From assembly GCA_018883345.1 (NCBI GenBank), contig VEQG01000003.1, positions 1 to 64,000 on the forward strand: 64,000 bases of DNA, read 5' to 3'. Both the position numbers and the translations under genes were made by a program. This document shows, piece by piece, positions 29,739 to 42,696 of this stretch; the stretch's first letter is position 1, and each line of letters opens with the position of its first letter. The notes under the pieces were generated by a model. It saw only the letters and a program-made list of their open reading frames with translations. It made no database searches and was not told the DNA's origin. Source of the stretch: Candidatus Nanopelagicaceae bacterium. Lineage in GTDB: Bacteria > Actinomycetota > Actinomycetes > Nanopelagicales > Nanopelagicaceae.

Positions 29739-32104
29739 CCACACAAGCTGAAAAACCTTCTGTAGAAGCAGTTGAAATGATTGCCGTTGTAATCGACGGT
29801 TTTGAAGTATCAGTTCCAAAAGGCACACTGGTAATTCGTGCAGCCGAAAAACTTGGCATTCAAATTCCACGTTTCTGTGATCATCCACTGCTTGATCCAG
29901 TTGGTGCTTGTCGCCAATGTTTAGTTGATATCGAAATCAACGGACGTAAATTCCCAAAACCACAAGCATCATGCACCATTCCAGTCGAACCTGGAATGAT
30001 CGTAAATACTCAATTGACATCCGCTGTTGCTGATAAAGCACAGAAGGGAATCATGGAGTTTTTGCTGGTAAATCACCCACTTGATTGCCCTGTTTGCGAC
30101 AAGGGTGGCGAGTGCCCACTACAAAACCAAGCTATGGCTAACGGAAATGCGGAGTCACGTTTTACCGGTTACAAGCGCACCTTTGAAAAGCCAATCAATA
30201 TTTCTTCACAAGTTTTGTTAGATCGCGAACGTTGCGTGCTCTGTGCGCGTTGCACTCGTTTTGCAGATCAAATTGCAGGCGATCGCTTTATTACTCTCAA
30301 TGAACGTGGCGCTCTGCAGCAAGTTGGAATTTACGAAGAGCAACCTTTTGAATCTTACTTCTCTGGAAATACAGTTCAAATTTGTCCAGTGGGCGCGCTA
30401 ACCGGAGCTACATATCGTTTCCGTGCTCGTCCATTTGATTTAGTTTCAACACCATCAGCTTGCGAGCACTGTGCATCAGGTTGCGATATGCGCACAGATG
30501 TACGTCGCGGTAAAACATTGCGACGTTTAGCCGGTGAAGATCCAACTGTTAATGATGAATGGAATTGCGATAAAGGACGCTGGGCATTTAAGTACCAAAC
30601 AGCGCAAGATCGCATCACCACACCATTAGTACGTAATGCTGCCGGAGAACTTGTTCCAGCATCATGGCCAGAAGCGCTAGAAGCGGCAGCTGCAGGTTTA
30701 ACAGCTGGACGCGCTGCAGTCTTGGTAGGTGGTCGTGCAACCGTTGAAGATGCATATGGTTATTCAAAATTTGCTCGTGTCACTCTAGGAACAAACGACA
30801 TTGATTTCCGTTCTCGTGTTTCTAGCGATGAAGAGCGTGCATTCTTGGCAAGCAATGTAATCGGCAACGAAACTTCATATCGAGATATTGATAATGCAGA
30901 TCAAGTTGTATTGGTTTCATTCGAACCAGAAGAAGAATCTCCAATAGTTTTCTTGCGCCTTAACAAGGCTTTCAGAAAGAGAGCTCTAAAGGTTCACGCA
31001 GTTGCTTCAAAACTTTCTATTGGCAACGAAAAATTAAAGGCAAACTTTATTTGCGTGGCACCTGGCAATGAAGTTGCAGGTTTATCTGGACTTACTTTGA
31101 CTGAAAAATCAGTTATTTTGGTCGGAGAGCGCGCTGCTGAGACTCCAGGATTGCTTACTGCAGTATCTGGTTTAGCAGCTCGTGCAAATGCAAAATTGGC
31201 ATGGATTCCACGTCGCGCAGGTGAAAGAGGTGCAATCGAAGCAGGCGCTATCGGAAATCTTCTGCCAGGTGGCCGTCCAGTATCTGATGCGGGAGCGCGT
31301 GTTGATATCTCTGCTGCATGGGGTGTGCATGGTTTACCAGAAGCGCGTGGACTTTCAACAGATGAAATTTATGCCGCAGCAGCAAATGGAGAAATTAATG
31401 CGCTGCTTGTTGGCGGCGTAGATCCACTTGATGGTTCGAATCCAACAATAGCTTTAGATGCATTGCAAAATGCATTTGTAGTTTCACTTGAGATGCGACC
31501 ATCTGCGGTTACAGATCGAGCAAATGTAGTACTTCCGGTTGCCGCAGTTGCAGAGAAGAGTGGCACTTTCTTAAATTGGGAAGGTCGCGGTAGAAGTTTT
31601 GACATCGCAATTCCTGATTCAATTCAAAGAAGTGATTTGCGAATTCTTTCGGTATTGGCAGATCAAATCGGTCGCAAAATTGGAATTTCTACAGTTTCAC
31701 AAGCTGCTGCTGAATTAAATTCAATTGGCACATGGGATGGTAAGAAATCTGAATTTGGTGGAGTAAATGCAGCACCTGCTGCAACTCTTACAGGTGAGCA
31801 GGCGTTACTTACTTCGTGGCGTCGACTTCTAGATAACGGTTCTTTGCAAGATGGAGAAGCGAATCTAGCTGGCACCGCCCGTAAGACGGTAGCTGTGATT
31901 TCACCAAAGCGCGCCAGTGCAATTGGTGTTACAGATGGCGATCTAGTAAAGATTTCAAATGGAAAAGGCGCTGTGGTGCTACCAGTATTAATCGAAGCCA
32001 TTCACGATGACGCTGTCTGGGCGCCACGTAATTCAGCTGGATCGGAGTTACTACGCACCTTAGGTGTTGCTTCAAATTCAGTAGTTACGGTGGTGAAGGC
32101 ATGA
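29735..32104 (+). CDS. nuoG: NADH-quinone oxidoreductase subunit G
   Basis: N-terminal 2Fe-2[32 protein letters not shown]; molybdopterin oxidoreductase-like body. Confidence 0.96.
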   Translation: MTTQAEKPSVEAVEMIAVVIDGFEVSVPKGTLVIRAAEKLGIQIPRFCDHPLLDPVGACRQCLVDIEINGRKFPKPQASCTIPVEPGMIVNTQLTSAVADKAQKGIMEFLLVNHPLDCPVCDKGGECPLQNQAMANGNAESRFTGYKRTFEKPINISSQVLLDRERCVLCARCTRFADQIAGDRFITLNERGALQQVGIYEEQPFESYFSGNTVQICPVGALTGATYRFRARPFDLVSTPSACEHCASGCDMRTDVRRGKTLRRLAGEDPTVNDEWNCDKGRWAFKYQTAQDRITTPLVRNAAGELVPASWPEALEAAAAGLTAGRAAVLVGGRATVEDAYGYSKFARVTLGTNDIDFRSRVSSDEERAFLASNVIGNETSYRDIDNADQVVLVSFEPEEESPIVFLRLNKAFRKRALKVHAVASKLSIGNEKLKANFICVAPGNEVAGLSGLTLTEKSVILVGERAAETPGLLTAVSGLAARANAKLAWIPRRAGERGAIEAGAIGNLLPGGRPVSDAGARVDISAAWGVHGLPEARGLSTDEIYAAAANGEINALLVGGVDPLDGSNPTIALDALQNAFVVSLEMRPSAVTDRANVVLPVAAVAEKSGTFLNWEGRGRSFDIAIPDSIQRSDLRILSVLADQIGRKIGISTVSQAAAELNSIGTWDGKKSEFGGVNAAPAATLTGEQALLTSWRRLLDNGSLQDGEANLAGTARKTVAVISPKRASAIGVTDGDLVKISNGKGAVVLPVLIEAIHDDAVWAPRNSAGSELLRTLGVASNSVVTVVKA

Positions 32105-33312
32105 ATTCATTAACAAATGCACAACTAATTGCTGGTGATCCAGGTTGGTTAATTGTTATCAAAGCTGTAATCACCTTTGCAGTATTGGTGGTCTTTACGC
32201 TCTTAGCAATTTGGTGGGAACGTCGCTTCATTGGATTTATGCAAGAGCGTCCGGGGCCAAACCGAACTGGCCCGCAAGGTTTATTGCAATCATTGGCTGA
32301 CGGCGTGAAGTTGGCTCTTAAAGAAGACATCATTCCTAAAGCTGCCGATAAAGTGGTATTTATTTTGGCTCCAATCATCGCGGCTTCAACCTGCTTTATG
32401 TCATTTGCCATCATGCCAATGACTGGCGAAGTACAGATGTTCGGCAAAACCACTGCAATGCAGATGACCGATTTACCAATCGGCGTTCTATATGTACTTG
32501 CTGTTGCTTCAGTAGGTGTTTACGGAATTGTGCTTGCTGGTTGGTCTTCAGGTTCGACTTATCCACTTCTTGGTGGACTACGTTCAAGCGCACAAGTTAT
32601 TTCTTATGAAGTAGCGATGGGTCTTTCGCTGGTTGCGGTATTTATTTATGCCGGCTCTATGTCAACCGGGGATATCGTCGCTGCGCAAAATAAGTGGTGG
32701 AACGTGGTGGTGCTATTTCCTTCATTTGTTATCTATTTGATTTCAATGATTGGCGAAACTAACCGTGCACCTTTTGACTTGGCTGAAGCGGAAGGCGAAT
32801 TAGTTGGTGGATTCCATACTGAATATTCATCACTTAAGTTTGCGCTCTTCTTCCTAGGCGAATACATCAATATCGCAACAGTTTCAGCTCTTGCAACGAC
32901 GCTCTTCTTCGGCGGATACCGAGCACTTCCTGGCCTTGGATTTACAGAGCAATGGCTTGGTGGATGGTTCGGCATGGTCTGGTTCTTTGCCAAAGTCTGC
33001 TTCTTCTTCAATATTTTCGTTTGGGTGCGTGCGACTCTGCCACGTATTCGTTATGACCAATTTATGAAGTTTGGTTGGAAAGTTTTGATTCCATCATCAC
33101 TAATTTGGATTCTAGTTGTAGCAACTCTTCGTGCACTTTCTGCAAATGGTTCATCACGATTTGTGATTGCAGGATTTGCAGGCGGTGTAGTGCTTTTGGT
33201 TATGGCGCTTAGCTCAGCTTGGGATAAAGCAAAGCAAGAAGCAAAGATTCCACCGGTACTTGATGTACCGGCCCCATCATTTCCTGTTCCTAAGATGCCG
33301 GAGGGTCGTTAA
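32101..33312 (+). CDS. nuoH: NADH-quinone oxidoreductase subunit H
   Basis: [59 protein letters not shown]. Confidence 0.97.
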   Translation: MNSLTNAQLIAGDPGWLIVIKAVITFAVLVVFTLLAIWWERRFIGFMQERPGPNRTGPQGLLQSLADGVKLALKEDIIPKAADKVVFILAPIIAASTCFMSFAIMPMTGEVQMFGKTTAMQMTDLPIGVLYVLAVASVGVYGIVLAGWSSGSTYPLLGGLRSSAQVISYEVAMGLSLVAVFIYAGSMSTGDIVAAQNKWWNVVVLFPSFVIYLISMIGETNRAPFDLAEAEGELVGGFHTEYSSLKFALFFLGEYINIATVSALATTLFFGGYRALPGLGFTEQWLGGWFGMVWFFAKVCFFFNIFVWVRATLPRIRYDQFMKFGWKVLIPSSLIWILVVATLRALSANGSSRFVIAGFAGGVVLLVMALSSAWDKAKQEAKIPPVLDVPAPSFPVPKMPEGR

Positions 33313-33932
33313 TGTCTGACAGATCAGAGTTGGAACCGAAGAAATTTGATATCGATAAGGTATCAACTACTCCGGTTGGACCAGCGCGCGAAGGTTCATT
33401 CTTAGAACAAGCAAAAGGTTTCTGGGTAACACTTAGAAATGTTGGACGTCCACGAATCACGGTTGAATATCCAGAGGTTAAAGCGCCAACCGAGGAGCGT
33501 TTCCATGGACGCCACCAACTAAATCGCCACCCTGATGGTTTAGAGAAATGTGTTGGTTGCGAACTGTGCGCCTGGGCATGTCCTGCTGATGCGATTTATG
33601 TAGAAGGCGCGGACAACACAGATGCAGAACGTTTTTCACCAGGAGAGCGATACGGCAAGGTTTATCAAATCAATTATCTGCGTTGCATTTTCTGTGGCCT
33701 TTGCATTGAAGCATGTCCAACACGTGCTCTAACAATGACAAACGAATATGAATTAGCAGATCGCACTCGCGATAAATTGATTTTTGAAAAAGAGGATTTA
33801 TTGGCTCCACTTCGCAGTGGAATGTTGCAACCTCCACATCCAATGTATCCAGGTACTGACGAAGGCGATTATTACCGCGGAAAAGTTACCGAAGCGCACT
33901 CTGCTCAAGTTAACAATCAGGAGGCCAAATAA
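33312..33932 (+). CDS. nuoI: NADH-quinone oxidoreductase subunit I
   Basis: Two 4Fe-4S motifs [39 protein letters not shown]. Confidence 0.97.
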   Translation: MSDRSELEPKKFDIDKVSTTPVGPAREGSFLEQAKGFWVTLRNVGRPRITVEYPEVKAPTEERFHGRHQLNRHPDGLEKCVGCELCAWACPADAIYVEGADNTDAERFSPGERYGKVYQINYLRCIFCGLCIEACPTRALTMTNEYELADRTRDKLIFEKEDLLAPLRSGMLQPPHPMYPGTDEGDYYRGKVTEAHSAQVNNQEAK

Positions 33933-34724
33933 ATGAATTTGGTGCTTGAAAATTTAGGTACTACTGGCACGCCTGAAGCAGTTCAGTTTTACATCATGGC
34001 GCCGCTAGCAGTTGCTGCGGCTTTAGGGATGTTAATTGTTAAGAAAGCAGTGCACTCTGCAATTTTGATGGCATACGTGATGCTTAGTTTGGCCTTCTTC
34101 TATATTGCTCAAGATGCGCCATTCCTAGGAATTGTTCAGATTGTGGTTTATACCGGCGCGGTGATGATGCTCTTCTTATTCATTTTGATGTTAGTTGGCG
34201 TTGATTCGAAAGAATCCCTCGTCGAAACCATTAAAGGAATTAGATTTGTCGCAATTTCAGCATCACTTGGAATTGGTTTACTTTTAGTGGCACTGATTGG
34301 TAAAGCAACATTTGGCTTCCCGGCAAATGGTTTGGAAAGTGCAAATGCAGATGGCAACGTACAGGCAATTGCATACAAATTATTCTCAACTTATGTATGG
34401 GCATTTGAAGTGGTTTCGGCGCTGTTAATTACCGCAGCATTGGGCGCGATGGTTTTGGCGCATAGCCAACGAGTAACTCCTCGTGCAACGCAAAGAGAGT
34501 TGGCAGTTCGTCGTTTCCGTGGCGAAAGTCTGGGCGATGCAGCTGGCAAGCCAGCACCTGGTGTATTTGCTCGTTACAACGGCGTTGATGTTCCAGCCCT
34601 GCTGCCAGACGGAACTCCTGCTGTTGAATCAATTAATGACACCTTGAAAGCGCGCGGCACCATTCGTGATCCTCGCCAATATTCGTTAAATGAAATTGCG
34701 AACACCGAAGGAGAGGAGCGCTAA
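33933..34724 (+). CDS. nuoJ: NADH-quinone oxidoreductase subunit J
   Basis: AQDAPFLGIVQIVVYTGAVMMLFLFILMLVGVD. Confidence 0.95.
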   Translation: MNLVLENLGTTGTPEAVQFYIMAPLAVAAALGMLIVKKAVHSAILMAYVMLSLAFFYIAQDAPFLGIVQIVVYTGAVMMLFLFILMLVGVDSKESLVETIKGIRFVAISASLGIGLLLVALIGKATFGFPANGLESANADGNVQAIAYKLFSTYVWAFEVVSALLITAALGAMVLAHSQRVTPRATQRELAVRRFRGESLGDAAGKPAPGVFARYNGVDVPALLPDGTPAVESINDTLKARGTIRDPRQYSLNEIANTEGEER

Positions 34725-35024
34725 ATGAATCCAATCAATTACCTTTATTTAGCTTCAATTCTCTTTACGATTGGCGCAGTCGGAGTAGTAGTTCGACGTA
34801 ATGCCATCGTGGTGTTTATGTGCATCGAATTAATGCTCAACGCTGGCAATCTAGCGTTCGTAACTTTTGCGCGCATCAACGGAAATATTGAAGGACAAGT
34901 TGTTGCCTTCTTTACGATGGTGATTGCGGCTTGTGAAGTAGTTATTGGTCTGGCGATTATCGTGACGATTTATCGCTCCCGTCGATCTGCATCTGTTGAT
35001 GATGCAAGTTTGTTGAGTCGATAA
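34725..35024 (+). CDS. nuoK: NADH-quinone oxidoreductase subunit K
   Basis: 99 aa; [17 protein letters not shown]. Confidence 0.96.
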   Translation: MNPINYLYLASILFTIGAVGVVVRRNAIVVFMCIELMLNAGNLAFVTFARINGNIEGQVVAFFTMVIAACEVVIGLAIIVTIYRSRRSASVDDASLLSR

Positions 35025-36904
35025 TGATTGGTTACTTAATCGGATTACCTTTGCTCGGCGCAGCCACGCTTCTAATAGGTGGACGTCGCACAGATAAGTG
35101 GGGACACCTTCTTGCAACTGCGCTATCAGGATCTTCATTCCTGCTTGGACTGAAGCTATTCAACGACATGTTGGCGCTACCAACCGAAGATCGCGCAATG
35201 ACTCAGAAGCTCTTCACCTGGATACATGTTGGTGATTTCCATGTTGATGCGGGGTTGTTACTAGATCAACTTTCTATTTGCTTCGTCCTGCTAATTACTG
35301 GCGTCGGCACCTTGATTCACATTTATTCAATTGCTTATATGTCTCATGATTTAGATCGCCGTCGCTTCTTTGCATACCTAAATCTCTTCATCTCAGCGAT
35401 GTTGCTTCTAGTGTTAGGCGATTCCTATTTAAATCTTTATGTAGGTTGGGAAGGCGTTGGTCTTGCTTCATACCTATTAATTGGTTTCTGGAATCAAAAA
35501 CCTGCCTATGCAACAGCAGCTAAGAAAGCTTTCGTCATGAACCGCATTGGTGACATGGGGCTCTCATTTGCAATCATGATTGCATTTGTAACTTTCGGCG
35601 CAATTTCATTTGAAGAAATTGAAAATCAAGCACACAAGGCTTCTACTGCAGCGCTTACTGCAATTGGAATCATGTTGCTAATTGCCGCAACTGGTAAATC
35701 TGCGCAATTCCCGCTTCAAGCATGGCTTGGAGATGCGATGGCTGGCCCAACGCCGGTGTCGGCTCTTATTCACGCAGCGACCATGGTTACAGCTGGTGTT
35801 TATTTAATAACTCGATCTAATTTCATTTTTGATTTAGCTCCTAATGCGCAGACTGCCGTCGCTGTAGTTGGCGCCATCACACTTCTATTTGGTGCATTGG
35901 TCGGTACTGCTAAAGATGACATCAAGAAGGCATTGGCGGCATCAACAATGTCGCAGATCGGTTACATGATTCTTGGTGCCGGCCTTGGCCCAGCAGGTTA
36001 CGCATTTGCAATTATGCATTTGCTAACTCACGGCTTCTTTAAGGCAGGAATGTTCCTAGGTGCTGGTTCGGTGATGCATGGAATGAACGATGAAGTAAAT
36101 ATGCGCAAATATGGTGCGCTTAGAAAGTTCATGCCAATTACTGCGATTACCTTTGGGTTTGGTTATCTAGCAATTATTGGCGTGCCGCCATTTGCAGGCT
36201 TCTATTCAAAGGATAAATTAATTGAAGTTGCACTTAATGCTGGTGGCATAAAGGGCTATCTATTAGGTGGTGCGGCGCTACTTGGTGCTGCAATTACTGC
36301 CTTCTATATGTCCCGCGTTGTAATTCTTACTTTCTTTAGCAACAAGCGTTGGGATGACAATGCTCATCCACATGAATCTCCGATTTTGATGTGGTTGCCA
36401 ATGGCGATTCTTTCAATTGGGTCAATCGCATCTGGTTTCCTATTTACTAAAGGTGATGCGCTACAGAATTGGCTAGCACCAGTGGTGGCTTCGCATTCAG
36501 AACATGCTGAACATCATGAATTGCTACCTCCACTTACGGTTAGCTTAATTGCACTTACTTTGGTTGCAATCGGAGTTGGCTACGCAATATTCAAATATCG
36601 CGCAGAATCTAATCCGAACGCACCTGAAAACGTCTCAGTATTTACGCGAATTGCTCGTAAAGACTTGATGCAAGATGCATTCAACGAAGCGGTATTTATG
36701 CGTCCTGGTCAGGCATTAACCAAGTCACTGGTATCAATCGATGAAAATGTCATTGATGGTGCAGTGACCGGGGTTGGCAGTGCCGCAGTTGGATCAGGGC
36801 AACTACTTCGCAAGTTACAAAATGGTTTTGTTCGTAGCTATGCAGCCATGATGTTGGTTGGTATAGCGCTTCTACTTATTGCAATTTGGGTGGTATCACA
36901 ATGA
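35024..36904 (+). CDS. nuoL: NADH-quinone oxidoreductase subunit L
   Basis: [42 protein letters not shown]. Confidence 0.97.
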   Translation: MIGYLIGLPLLGAATLLIGGRRTDKWGHLLATALSGSSFLLGLKLFNDMLALPTEDRAMTQKLFTWIHVGDFHVDAGLLLDQLSICFVLLITGVGTLIHIYSIAYMSHDLDRRRFFAYLNLFISAMLLLVLGDSYLNLYVGWEGVGLASYLLIGFWNQKPAYATAAKKAFVMNRIGDMGLSFAIMIAFVTFGAISFEEIENQAHKASTAALTAIGIMLLIAATGKSAQFPLQAWLGDAMAGPTPVSALIHAATMVTAGVYLITRSNFIFDLAPNAQTAVAVVGAITLLFGALVGTAKDDIKKALAASTMSQIGYMILGAGLGPAGYAFAIMHLLTHGFFKAGMFLGAGSVMHGMNDEVNMRKYGALRKFMPITAITFGFGYLAIIGVPPFAGFYSKDKLIEVALNAGGIKGYLLGGAALLGAAITAFYMSRVVILTFFSNKRWDDNAHPHESPILMWLPMAILSIGSIASGFLFTKGDALQNWLAPVVASHSEHAEHHELLPPLTVSLIALTLVAIGVGYAIFKYRAESNPNAPENVSVFTRIARKDLMQDAFNEAVFMRPGQALTKSLVSIDENVIDGAVTGVGSAAVGSGQLLRKLQNGFVRSYAAMMLVGIALLLIAIWVVSQ

Positions 36905-38421
36905 GCTTCTTGACGGTATTGGTATTGCTGCCACTAGTAGGTGCAGCGTTAATTGCGACAGTGAACAAAGAGAAGGAAGATGCCATCAAGAAGATGGCCT
37001 TCCTAACTACTTTGATTGTGGCAGTAGCCGGAATCGCACTTGCGTTGCAATTTGATCGAGGCGATGCAGGACTGCAATTTGTAGAGAAGCGTTCTTGGAT
37101 TCCGGCATTTGGAATCAATTACGCAGTTGGAATAGATGGCATCGCCCTAGTACTAATTTTGATGTCTGTAATTTTGGCACCAATCGTGGTGCTTGCAGGC
37201 TGGAATGAAGCAACTGGTGGTCGTTGGTCAGTAAAGACTTTCTACATTCTGATTCTGGTTTTAGAAACCATGATGATTGGTGTTTTTGCGGCAACAGATG
37301 TCTTCCTGTTTTACGTATTTTTCGAAGCAATGTTGGTGCCGGTTTACTTCCTAATCGGTGGCTACGGAACGGGCGAACGTTCTCAAGCAGCGGTTAAATT
37401 CTTGCTTTACAGCTTGCTTGGTGGCTTATTGATGTTGGCATCAATCATTGGCTTGTATGTAATTGCGGGCTCACAAGTTGGACGCACCTTTGATATTGGT
37501 GCGTTATCTACGCTCCAGATTTCACCATCAACGCAAAACTGGTTATTCCTAGGCTTCTTTATCGCCTTTGCAATCAAAGCTCCGTTATGGCCATTCCATA
37601 CTTGGTTGCCAGATGCTGCTAATTCAGCAACACCGGGAACATCGGTTTTGCTACTTGGTGTCTTGGATAAAGTCGGAACTTTCGGAATGATCCGTTACTG
37701 CTTAACACTATTTCCAGATGCAACCAAGACTTTCACCCCAGTAATTTTGGTGCTGTCAGTAATCTCAATTATTTACGGTGCGTTCTTAGCAATCGGTCAG
37801 CGCGACATTAAACGACTAATTGCATTCACTTCGATTTCTCACTTTGGTTTTATCACCATGGGAATCTTTGCGATGACCTCACAAGGACATAGTGGTGCAA
37901 CTTTGTATATGTTTAATCACGGCTTCTCAACTGCAGCGCTCTTCTTAGTTGCAGGCTGGATGGCATCACGTCGTGGATCTTCAACCATTTCAGATTTTGG
38001 TGGATTACAGCGCGTTACTCCGATAATGGCTTGGTCATTCTTCTTGGCAGGAATGTCATCACTAGCATTGCCTGGACTATCAAGTTTCGTGAGTGAGTTC
38101 TTAGTATTAGTCGGAACTTATACACGTTATCCAGTTGCAGCCATTATTGCGACCTTCGGAATAGTTTTGGCGGCACTTTATATATTGATTCCAGTACAAA
38201 AAGCGCTGCACGGACCAACTACGCCAGGTAATGAAAATCTTCCTGATTTAAATATCCGCGAAAAAGTTGCGATTGCGCCAGTAATGGCAATCATCATTGC
38301 ACTTGGATTCTTCCCAGCTCCGCTACTTAATGTAATTAACCCAGCAGCAGAGGCAACCATTTCCGCGCTTGGATTTAGCGATCCAGCACCAACTATTGAC
38401 TCAGTAGGAGAGCACAAATGA
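36901..38421 (+). CDS. nuoM: NADH-quinone oxidoreductase subunit M (ATG at 36901, not 36886)
   Basis: [53 protein letters not shown] overlap with nuoL. Confidence 0.96.
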   Translation: MSFLTVLVLLPLVGAALIATVNKEKEDAIKKMAFLTTLIVAVAGIALALQFDRGDAGLQFVEKRSWIPAFGINYAVGIDGIALVLILMSVILAPIVVLAGWNEATGGRWSVKTFYILILVLETMMIGVFAATDVFLFYVFFEAMLVPVYFLIGGYGTGERSQAAVKFLLYSLLGGLLMLASIIGLYVIAGSQVGRTFDIGALSTLQISPSTQNWLFLGFFIAFAIKAPLWPFHTWLPDAANSATPGTSVLLLGVLDKVGTFGMIRYCLTLFPDATKTFTPVILVLSVISIIYGAFLAIGQRDIKRLIAFTSISHFGFITMGIFAMTSQGHSGATLYMFNHGFSTAALFLVAGWMASRRGSSTISDFGGLQRVTPIMAWSFFLAGMSSLALPGLSSFVSEFLVLVGTYTRYPVAAIIATFGIVLAALYILIPVQKALHGPTTPGNENLPDLNIREKVAIAPVMAIIIALGFFPAPLLNVINPAAEATISALGFSDPAPTIDSVGEHK

Positions 38422-39938
38422 GCGGCTTCATAGCGCCAGTACTAAATTACGCAATTCTGGCGCCAATTATTGTTGCGCTTGCCGGCGCTGTGATTGGCGT
38501 TTTAGTTGAGGCCTTTGCATCCCGATCAAAGCGTGCATCTCTACAGTTGGTAATCACATTAGCTACATTATTTGGTTCGCTCTTCTTTGTACTTGTAAAT
38601 CGTGGCAAAGAAGTTACAGATGCCGCAGGCGGTTCAGTTACATTTGATGGTGCTGGATTTTTAATTCAGCTGGCTATCTTGATTATTGCAATTCTCGGAA
38701 CTCTACTTTTAGCAGATGAAAAGAATTTCACTGCAGTTGCATCAGCGCTACCAGGTTCAATTGAAGAACAAGAAGCATCTGCAGCAGGTTTACGAGTAAC
38801 AGAGGTATATCCACTATTTCTATTCTCTGTAGCAGGCATGCTGCTATTTCCGGTATCAACAGATTTGATAACTCTCTTTGTGGCACTTGAGATGCTTTCA
38901 TTACCACTTTATTTGATGACTGGACTATCTCGACGTCGTCGTTTGATGTCCCAAGAAGCAGCGCTTAAGTATTTCTTGCTCGGTGCCTTCGCATCAGCAT
39001 TCTTCTTATTTGGTGCCGCATTCCTTTATGGATCTTCAGCGAGCATTACCTTGGGTGGAATTCGCCAAGCAGTTGTTGGCGGAACCGGAAACAATGTTTT
39101 CTTGCTGATAGGAATTGTCTTCCTTTCTGTGGGATTATTATTTAAAGTGGGTGCAGTTCCTTTCCATGCTTGGACTCCAGATGTTTATCAAGGTGCACCA
39201 ACACCTATTACCGCATTCATGGCAGCCGCGACCAAGTTGGCAGCATTTGGCGCCATGCTTCGCATTTATTATGTTTCATTTGCAAATGCCGAGTGGTCAT
39301 GGCGTCCAATCATCATGGTTATCTCAATTGCAACTATGGCTCTAGGATCTTTGGTAGCCATTGCGCAACGAGATGTGAAGCGAATGTTGGCTTATTCTTC
39401 AATCGCTCATGCGGGATTCTTGCTAACTGGCGTTTATGCGCTTACCCAAAATGGTTTGAGCGCAACTATTTTCTACTTAGCAACATACGGGCTAACCACT
39501 ATCGGTGCTTTCGCTCTAGTTACTTTAATTCGCGATGCAAATGGTGAAGTTACAGACTTAAATCGTTGGGCTGGTTTGGCAAAACGTTCACCTCTTGTGG
39601 CATCGCTATTTGCTGCCTATTTACTTGGATTTGCTGGAATTCCATTGACCGCAGGTTTCATTGGAAAATTCTCAATCTTCTCAGCAGCATATGAAGCTGG
39701 TGGTAAGTGGTTAGTTATTGCGGGTGTTCTTTCATCTGCAGTTGCGGCTTTCTTCTACATTCGAGTAATTGTGTTGATGTTCTTCAAAGATGCCGTAGAA
39801 GATGGCACCACAGTAGTTATTCCAACAGCTCTTACTAGAAACGTTGTTTTGGTTAGTGGTGTGGCTACGGTTCTTTTTGGCGTAATTCCACAACCATTAA
39901 TCAACTTCATTAATACTTACTCAAGTTTTATTCGATGA
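38418..39938 (+). CDS. nuoN: NADH-quinone oxidoreductase subunit N
   Basis: GAVPFHAWTPDVYQGAPTPITAFMAAATK. Confidence 0.96.
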   Translation: MSGFIAPVLNYAILAPIIVALAGAVIGVLVEAFASRSKRASLQLVITLATLFGSLFFVLVNRGKEVTDAAGGSVTFDGAGFLIQLAILIIAILGTLLLADEKNFTAVASALPGSIEEQEASAAGLRVTEVYPLFLFSVAGMLLFPVSTDLITLFVALEMLSLPLYLMTGLSRRRRLMSQEAALKYFLLGAFASAFFLFGAAFLYGSSASITLGGIRQAVVGGTGNNVFLLIGIVFLSVGLLFKVGAVPFHAWTPDVYQGAPTPITAFMAAATKLAAFGAMLRIYYVSFANAEWSWRPIIMVISIATMALGSLVAIAQRDVKRMLAYSSIAHAGFLLTGVYALTQNGLSATIFYLATYGLTTIGAFALVTLIRDANGEVTDLNRWAGLAKRSPLVASLFAAYLLGFAGIPLTAGFIGKFSIFSAAYEAGGKWLVIAGVLSSAVAAFFYIRVIVLMFFKDAVEDGTTVVIPTALTRNVVLVSGVATVLFGVIPQPLINFINTYSSFIR

Positions 39939-39953
39939 ATTAGTCATTAAGTT

Positions 39954-40943
39954 ATGTCTAAATTCGGTATCCCAAGCCTTTCGCCTGATCTTGAGGCGGT
40001 TATTGCTTCGGGTCTAAGCGATACCGAAAAGATTCTTAATGAGCGTATCGAAGGCAAATACTTATTTGCAAATGAAACTGCTAGACATTTAATCGTGGCA
40101 GGTGGCAAACGGTTTCGGCCATTGATTACCATTTTGGGATCTTTAGTTGGAACTGGTGTAAATGAACGCGTAATAAAAGCGGCCGCAGTATGCGAATTAA
40201 CTCACCTGGCGACTTTGTATCATGACGATGTAATGGATGAGGCTCCACTTCGCCGCGGTGTAGAAAGTGCAAATAGCCGTTGGGGAAATTCTGTTGCCAT
40301 TCTTACTGGTGACTATTTATTTGCAAAAATGTCACAAATTTTGGCTGAATTAGGGCCAGAAGCCGTGAAATTACAGGCTGATACCTTTGAAAGATTGGTG
40401 ATTGGCCAGATATTGGAAACACAAGGTCCCGGCAATGGTGTTGATCCGTTAGAACATTATTTGCAAGTAGTTGCAGATAAAACCGGTTCCTTGATTGCCA
40501 CTTCATTACGTTTTGGTGCCATGTTTTCCGGATGCAGTAAAGCCGAGATTGAAACTCTAACTGAATTCGGTGAAAAAATTGGTGTTGCCTTCCAATTGGC
40601 AGATGACATTATTGATATTGCTAGCGATTCATTGGATTCAGGTAAGACTCCTGGCACAGATTTACGCGAAGGCATACCTACCTTAGTAACTTTAAATGCC
40701 ATGAAATCAGAGGATCCAAAGGATGCCTCATTGAAATTGGCGCTATCTGGTCCAATCAAATCTGAAGAAAAAGTTCAATGGGTAATTCAAGAACTTCGTG
40801 GACATAAGTGCATGGCGGAATCACGAACTCAATTACAAACAATTGCAAAAGAGGCGCGCACGGCGCTTGGCCCATTGCCAATTAGTGAAACTAGTACGGC
40901 TTTATATTCTCTTTGCGATTTAGTTATTGACCGTATTGGTTGA
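39954..40943 (+). CDS. polyprenyl synthetase family protein (likely menaquinone side chain)
   Basis: GGKRFRPLI; LYHDDVMDEAPLRRG; FQLADDIIDI. Confidence 0.92.
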   Translation: MSKFGIPSLSPDLEAVIASGLSDTEKILNERIEGKYLFANETARHLIVAGGKRFRPLITILGSLVGTGVNERVIKAAAVCELTHLATLYHDDVMDEAPLRRGVESANSRWGNSVAILTGDYLFAKMSQILAELGPEAVKLQADTFERLVIGQILETQGPGNGVDPLEHYLQVVADKTGSLIATSLRFGAMFSGCSKAEIETLTEFGEKIGVAFQLADDIIDIASDSLDSGKTPGTDLREGIPTLVTLNAMKSEDPKDASLKLALSGPIKSEEKVQWVIQELRGHKCMAESRTQLQTIAKEARTALGPLPISETSTALYSLCDLVIDRIG

Positions 40944-41801
40944 TTTAACTAGATCAAACGCTAAAGCAACTAGTGCACACCAAATAATTAAGAACCCAAC
41001 CCAACGGGCAGCTGGCATCGCTTCATGGTTTATCCAAACTCCGATTGAAAATTGCAGGGTTGGCGTGATGTATTGCAGTAGACCTAATGTTGAATAAGGT
41101 AATCGGGTGGCAGCGCCATTAAATAAAAGTAACGGTATTGCAGTGACCGCACCTGCCGCAGTCAAGAGCAGAGTTAATCCAAGATTATTTCCCCATTGGC
41201 CTTCGCCGCGACTGCCCAGATAGAACAAGAATCCTGCATAAGGGATAAATGAGATCAAAGTTTCGATTGCTAGACCTTCAAGCGCCCCTAGATTTAAGCG
41301 TTTTTTGATTAAGCCATATGAGCCCCATGAAGCGGCAAGGGTAAGTGCAATCCATGGCAAGCGACCATAATCAAAAGTTAAAACCAATACGCCGAGCGCA
41401 CCCATTCCGACCGCCAACCACTGCAATTTGCGCAACTTCTCTTTTAATAAAATTACGCCAAAAGCAATGATAAATAAGGGGTTTATGTAATATCCAAGGG
41501 CAGCTTCGACTACATGACCATTGTTTGTTGCCCATATGTAGACCAACCAATTAATTGAAATTAAAGCAGAGGCAATAGTTAATCTAAGAAAAATTCGCTT
41601 TGTAAACATCAACGCAAACATATTGCGAAGTTGTTTCTGGAAAGCCAAAATCAAAATACAGAACACAGAGGTCCATGCTGCTCGATGCGAAACGATTTCT
41701 TGCGGTGAAGCTGGTTGCAATAATGGCCAGTAAAGTGGAAACAGTCCCCAAAGAACGTGGGCCGATACTCCGAAAGTTAAACCGAGTTTGTATTTATTCA
41801 A
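40920..41801 (-). CDS. rarD: EamA/RarD family transporter
   Basis: GVSAHVLWGLFPLYWPLLQPASPQEIVSHRAAWT; 10 TM pattern; likely TTG start. Confidence 0.88.
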   Translation of the reverse strand: MNKYKLGLTFGVSAHVLWGLFPLYWPLLQPASPQEIVSHRAAWTSVFCILILAFQKQLRNMFALMFTKRIFLRLTIASALISINWLVYIWATNNGHVVEAALGYYINPLFIIAFGVILLKEKLRKLQWLAVGMGALGVLVLTFDYGRLPWIALTLAASWGSYGLIKKRLNLGALEGLAIETLISFIPYAGFLFYLGSRGEGQWGNNLGLTLLLTAAGAVTAIPLLLFNGAATRLPYSTLGLLQYITPTLQFSIGVWINHEAMPAARWVGFLIIWCALVALAFDLVKSTNTVNN

Positions 41802-41816
41802 TTTAATTGTCGTTAA

Positions 41817-42305
41817 TTATCGATAGTTAACAAACTGAACAGCGAAGTCAAGAGAGGCGTTCTTAACAAGTGCAATTACCTCTTGTAAGTCATCTCGAGA
41901 TTTACTGCTAACTCGAAGTTCATCACCTTGAATCTGCGTCTTAACTGCTTTGGGACCTTCATCTTTGATTAGCTTGGCTACTTTTTTAGCGTTCTCAGTC
42001 GAGATGCCCTCTTTGAGTGGAACATTTATTTTTGTCAGCTTGCCAGATTGCTGTGGCTCAGATGGATCCAGATGTTTTAAGGAGACATTTCGTTTGATCA
42101 TCTTCTCTTTTAAAACTTCGAGGGCAGCTTTGGCGCGCTCTTCGGTTTCGGACTCAATTTTTATGGTTTCGCCCGCCATCTCTAGCTTGGTGCCGGTGCC
42201 TTTAAAATCGAATCGGGTATCTAGTTCGCGGGATGCTTGATTGACCGCGTTATCTAATTCCGCGCGATCAATTTTTGAAACGATATCGAAACTGCTATCA
42301 GCCAT
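41817..42305 (-). CDS. YajQ family cyclic di-GMP/nucleotide-binding protein (start 42305)
   Basis: [40 protein letters not shown]-track start at 42344 is too long. Confidence 0.93.
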   Translation of the reverse strand: MADSSFDIVSKIDRAELDNAVNQASRELDTRFDFKGTGTKLEMAGETIKIESETEERAKAALEVLKEKMIKRNVSLKHLDPSEPQQSGKLTKINVPLKEGISTENAKKVAKLIKDEGPKAVKTQIQGDELRVSSKSRDDLQEVIALVKNASLDFAVQFVNYR

Positions 42306-42312
42306 GTGTGCA

Positions 42313-42318
42313 ACGCTA
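42313..42318 (-). promoter_or_regulatory. putative leaderless -10 (TAGCGT, 7 nt before ATG)
   Basis: TAGCGT-tgcacac-ATG on reverse strand. Confidence 0.5.
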
Positions 42319-42327
42319 TCAAAAGAA

Positions 42328-42355
42328 AAACCCGCCTCACGCATGAGGCGGGTTT
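42328..42355 (-). terminator. intrinsic terminator of the DUF5679 gene
   Basis: 12-bp perfect stem AAACCCGCCTCA/TGAGGCGGGTTT, loop 4 nt; T-rich tract on reverse strand. Confidence 0.88.
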
Positions 42356-42381
42356 AACTACGAATGCTTACTTATAAAGCG

Positions 42382-42543
42382 TTACTGTGCTTTACCAAGA
42401 ATGCGGTTCACCTTGGTGCCGCAAACTGGGCAGATGCCCTGCGCCATGCGACGACCAGAGTCAGAAACCTTTACGGTTCCTTCGAATTCACGCTTCTCCT
42501 TGCACTTTACGCAGTAAGCGTCACCTTTATATGTCTCTGCCAT
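42382..42543 (-). CDS. DUF5679-like small zinc-ribbon protein (start 42543)
   Basis: MAETYKGDAYCVKCKEKREFEG...GICPVCGTKVNRILGKAQ; two CxxC pairs; SD GGAG upstream of ATG. Confidence 0.8.
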   Translation of the reverse strand: MAETYKGDAYCVKCKEKREFEGTVKVSDSGRRMAQGICPVCGTKVNRILGKAQ

Positions 42544-42696
42544 ATGTACCATCTCCAATCGACACACCCGGGTGGACCCCTCGGCGTTCAGATAGAAGAT
42601 TACCCCTCACCACGCACAAAACCACGCTCATTTGGGGGAGGTTGAGCGTATTTCTCATGGATTTGAGCCTATTCGCCCCTTCAATTACCCTAAGCC

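Noticed and set aside
24924-39938. nuo operon as unusual
   Set aside because: Standard nuoA-N order with intact motifs; only the leaderless GTG start is noteworthy and is covered above.
39934-39954. Leaderless -10 for the polyprenyl synthase (TAGTCA, N7)
   Set aside because: Lacks the final T; the gene directly follows nuoN and may be part of the nuo transcript.
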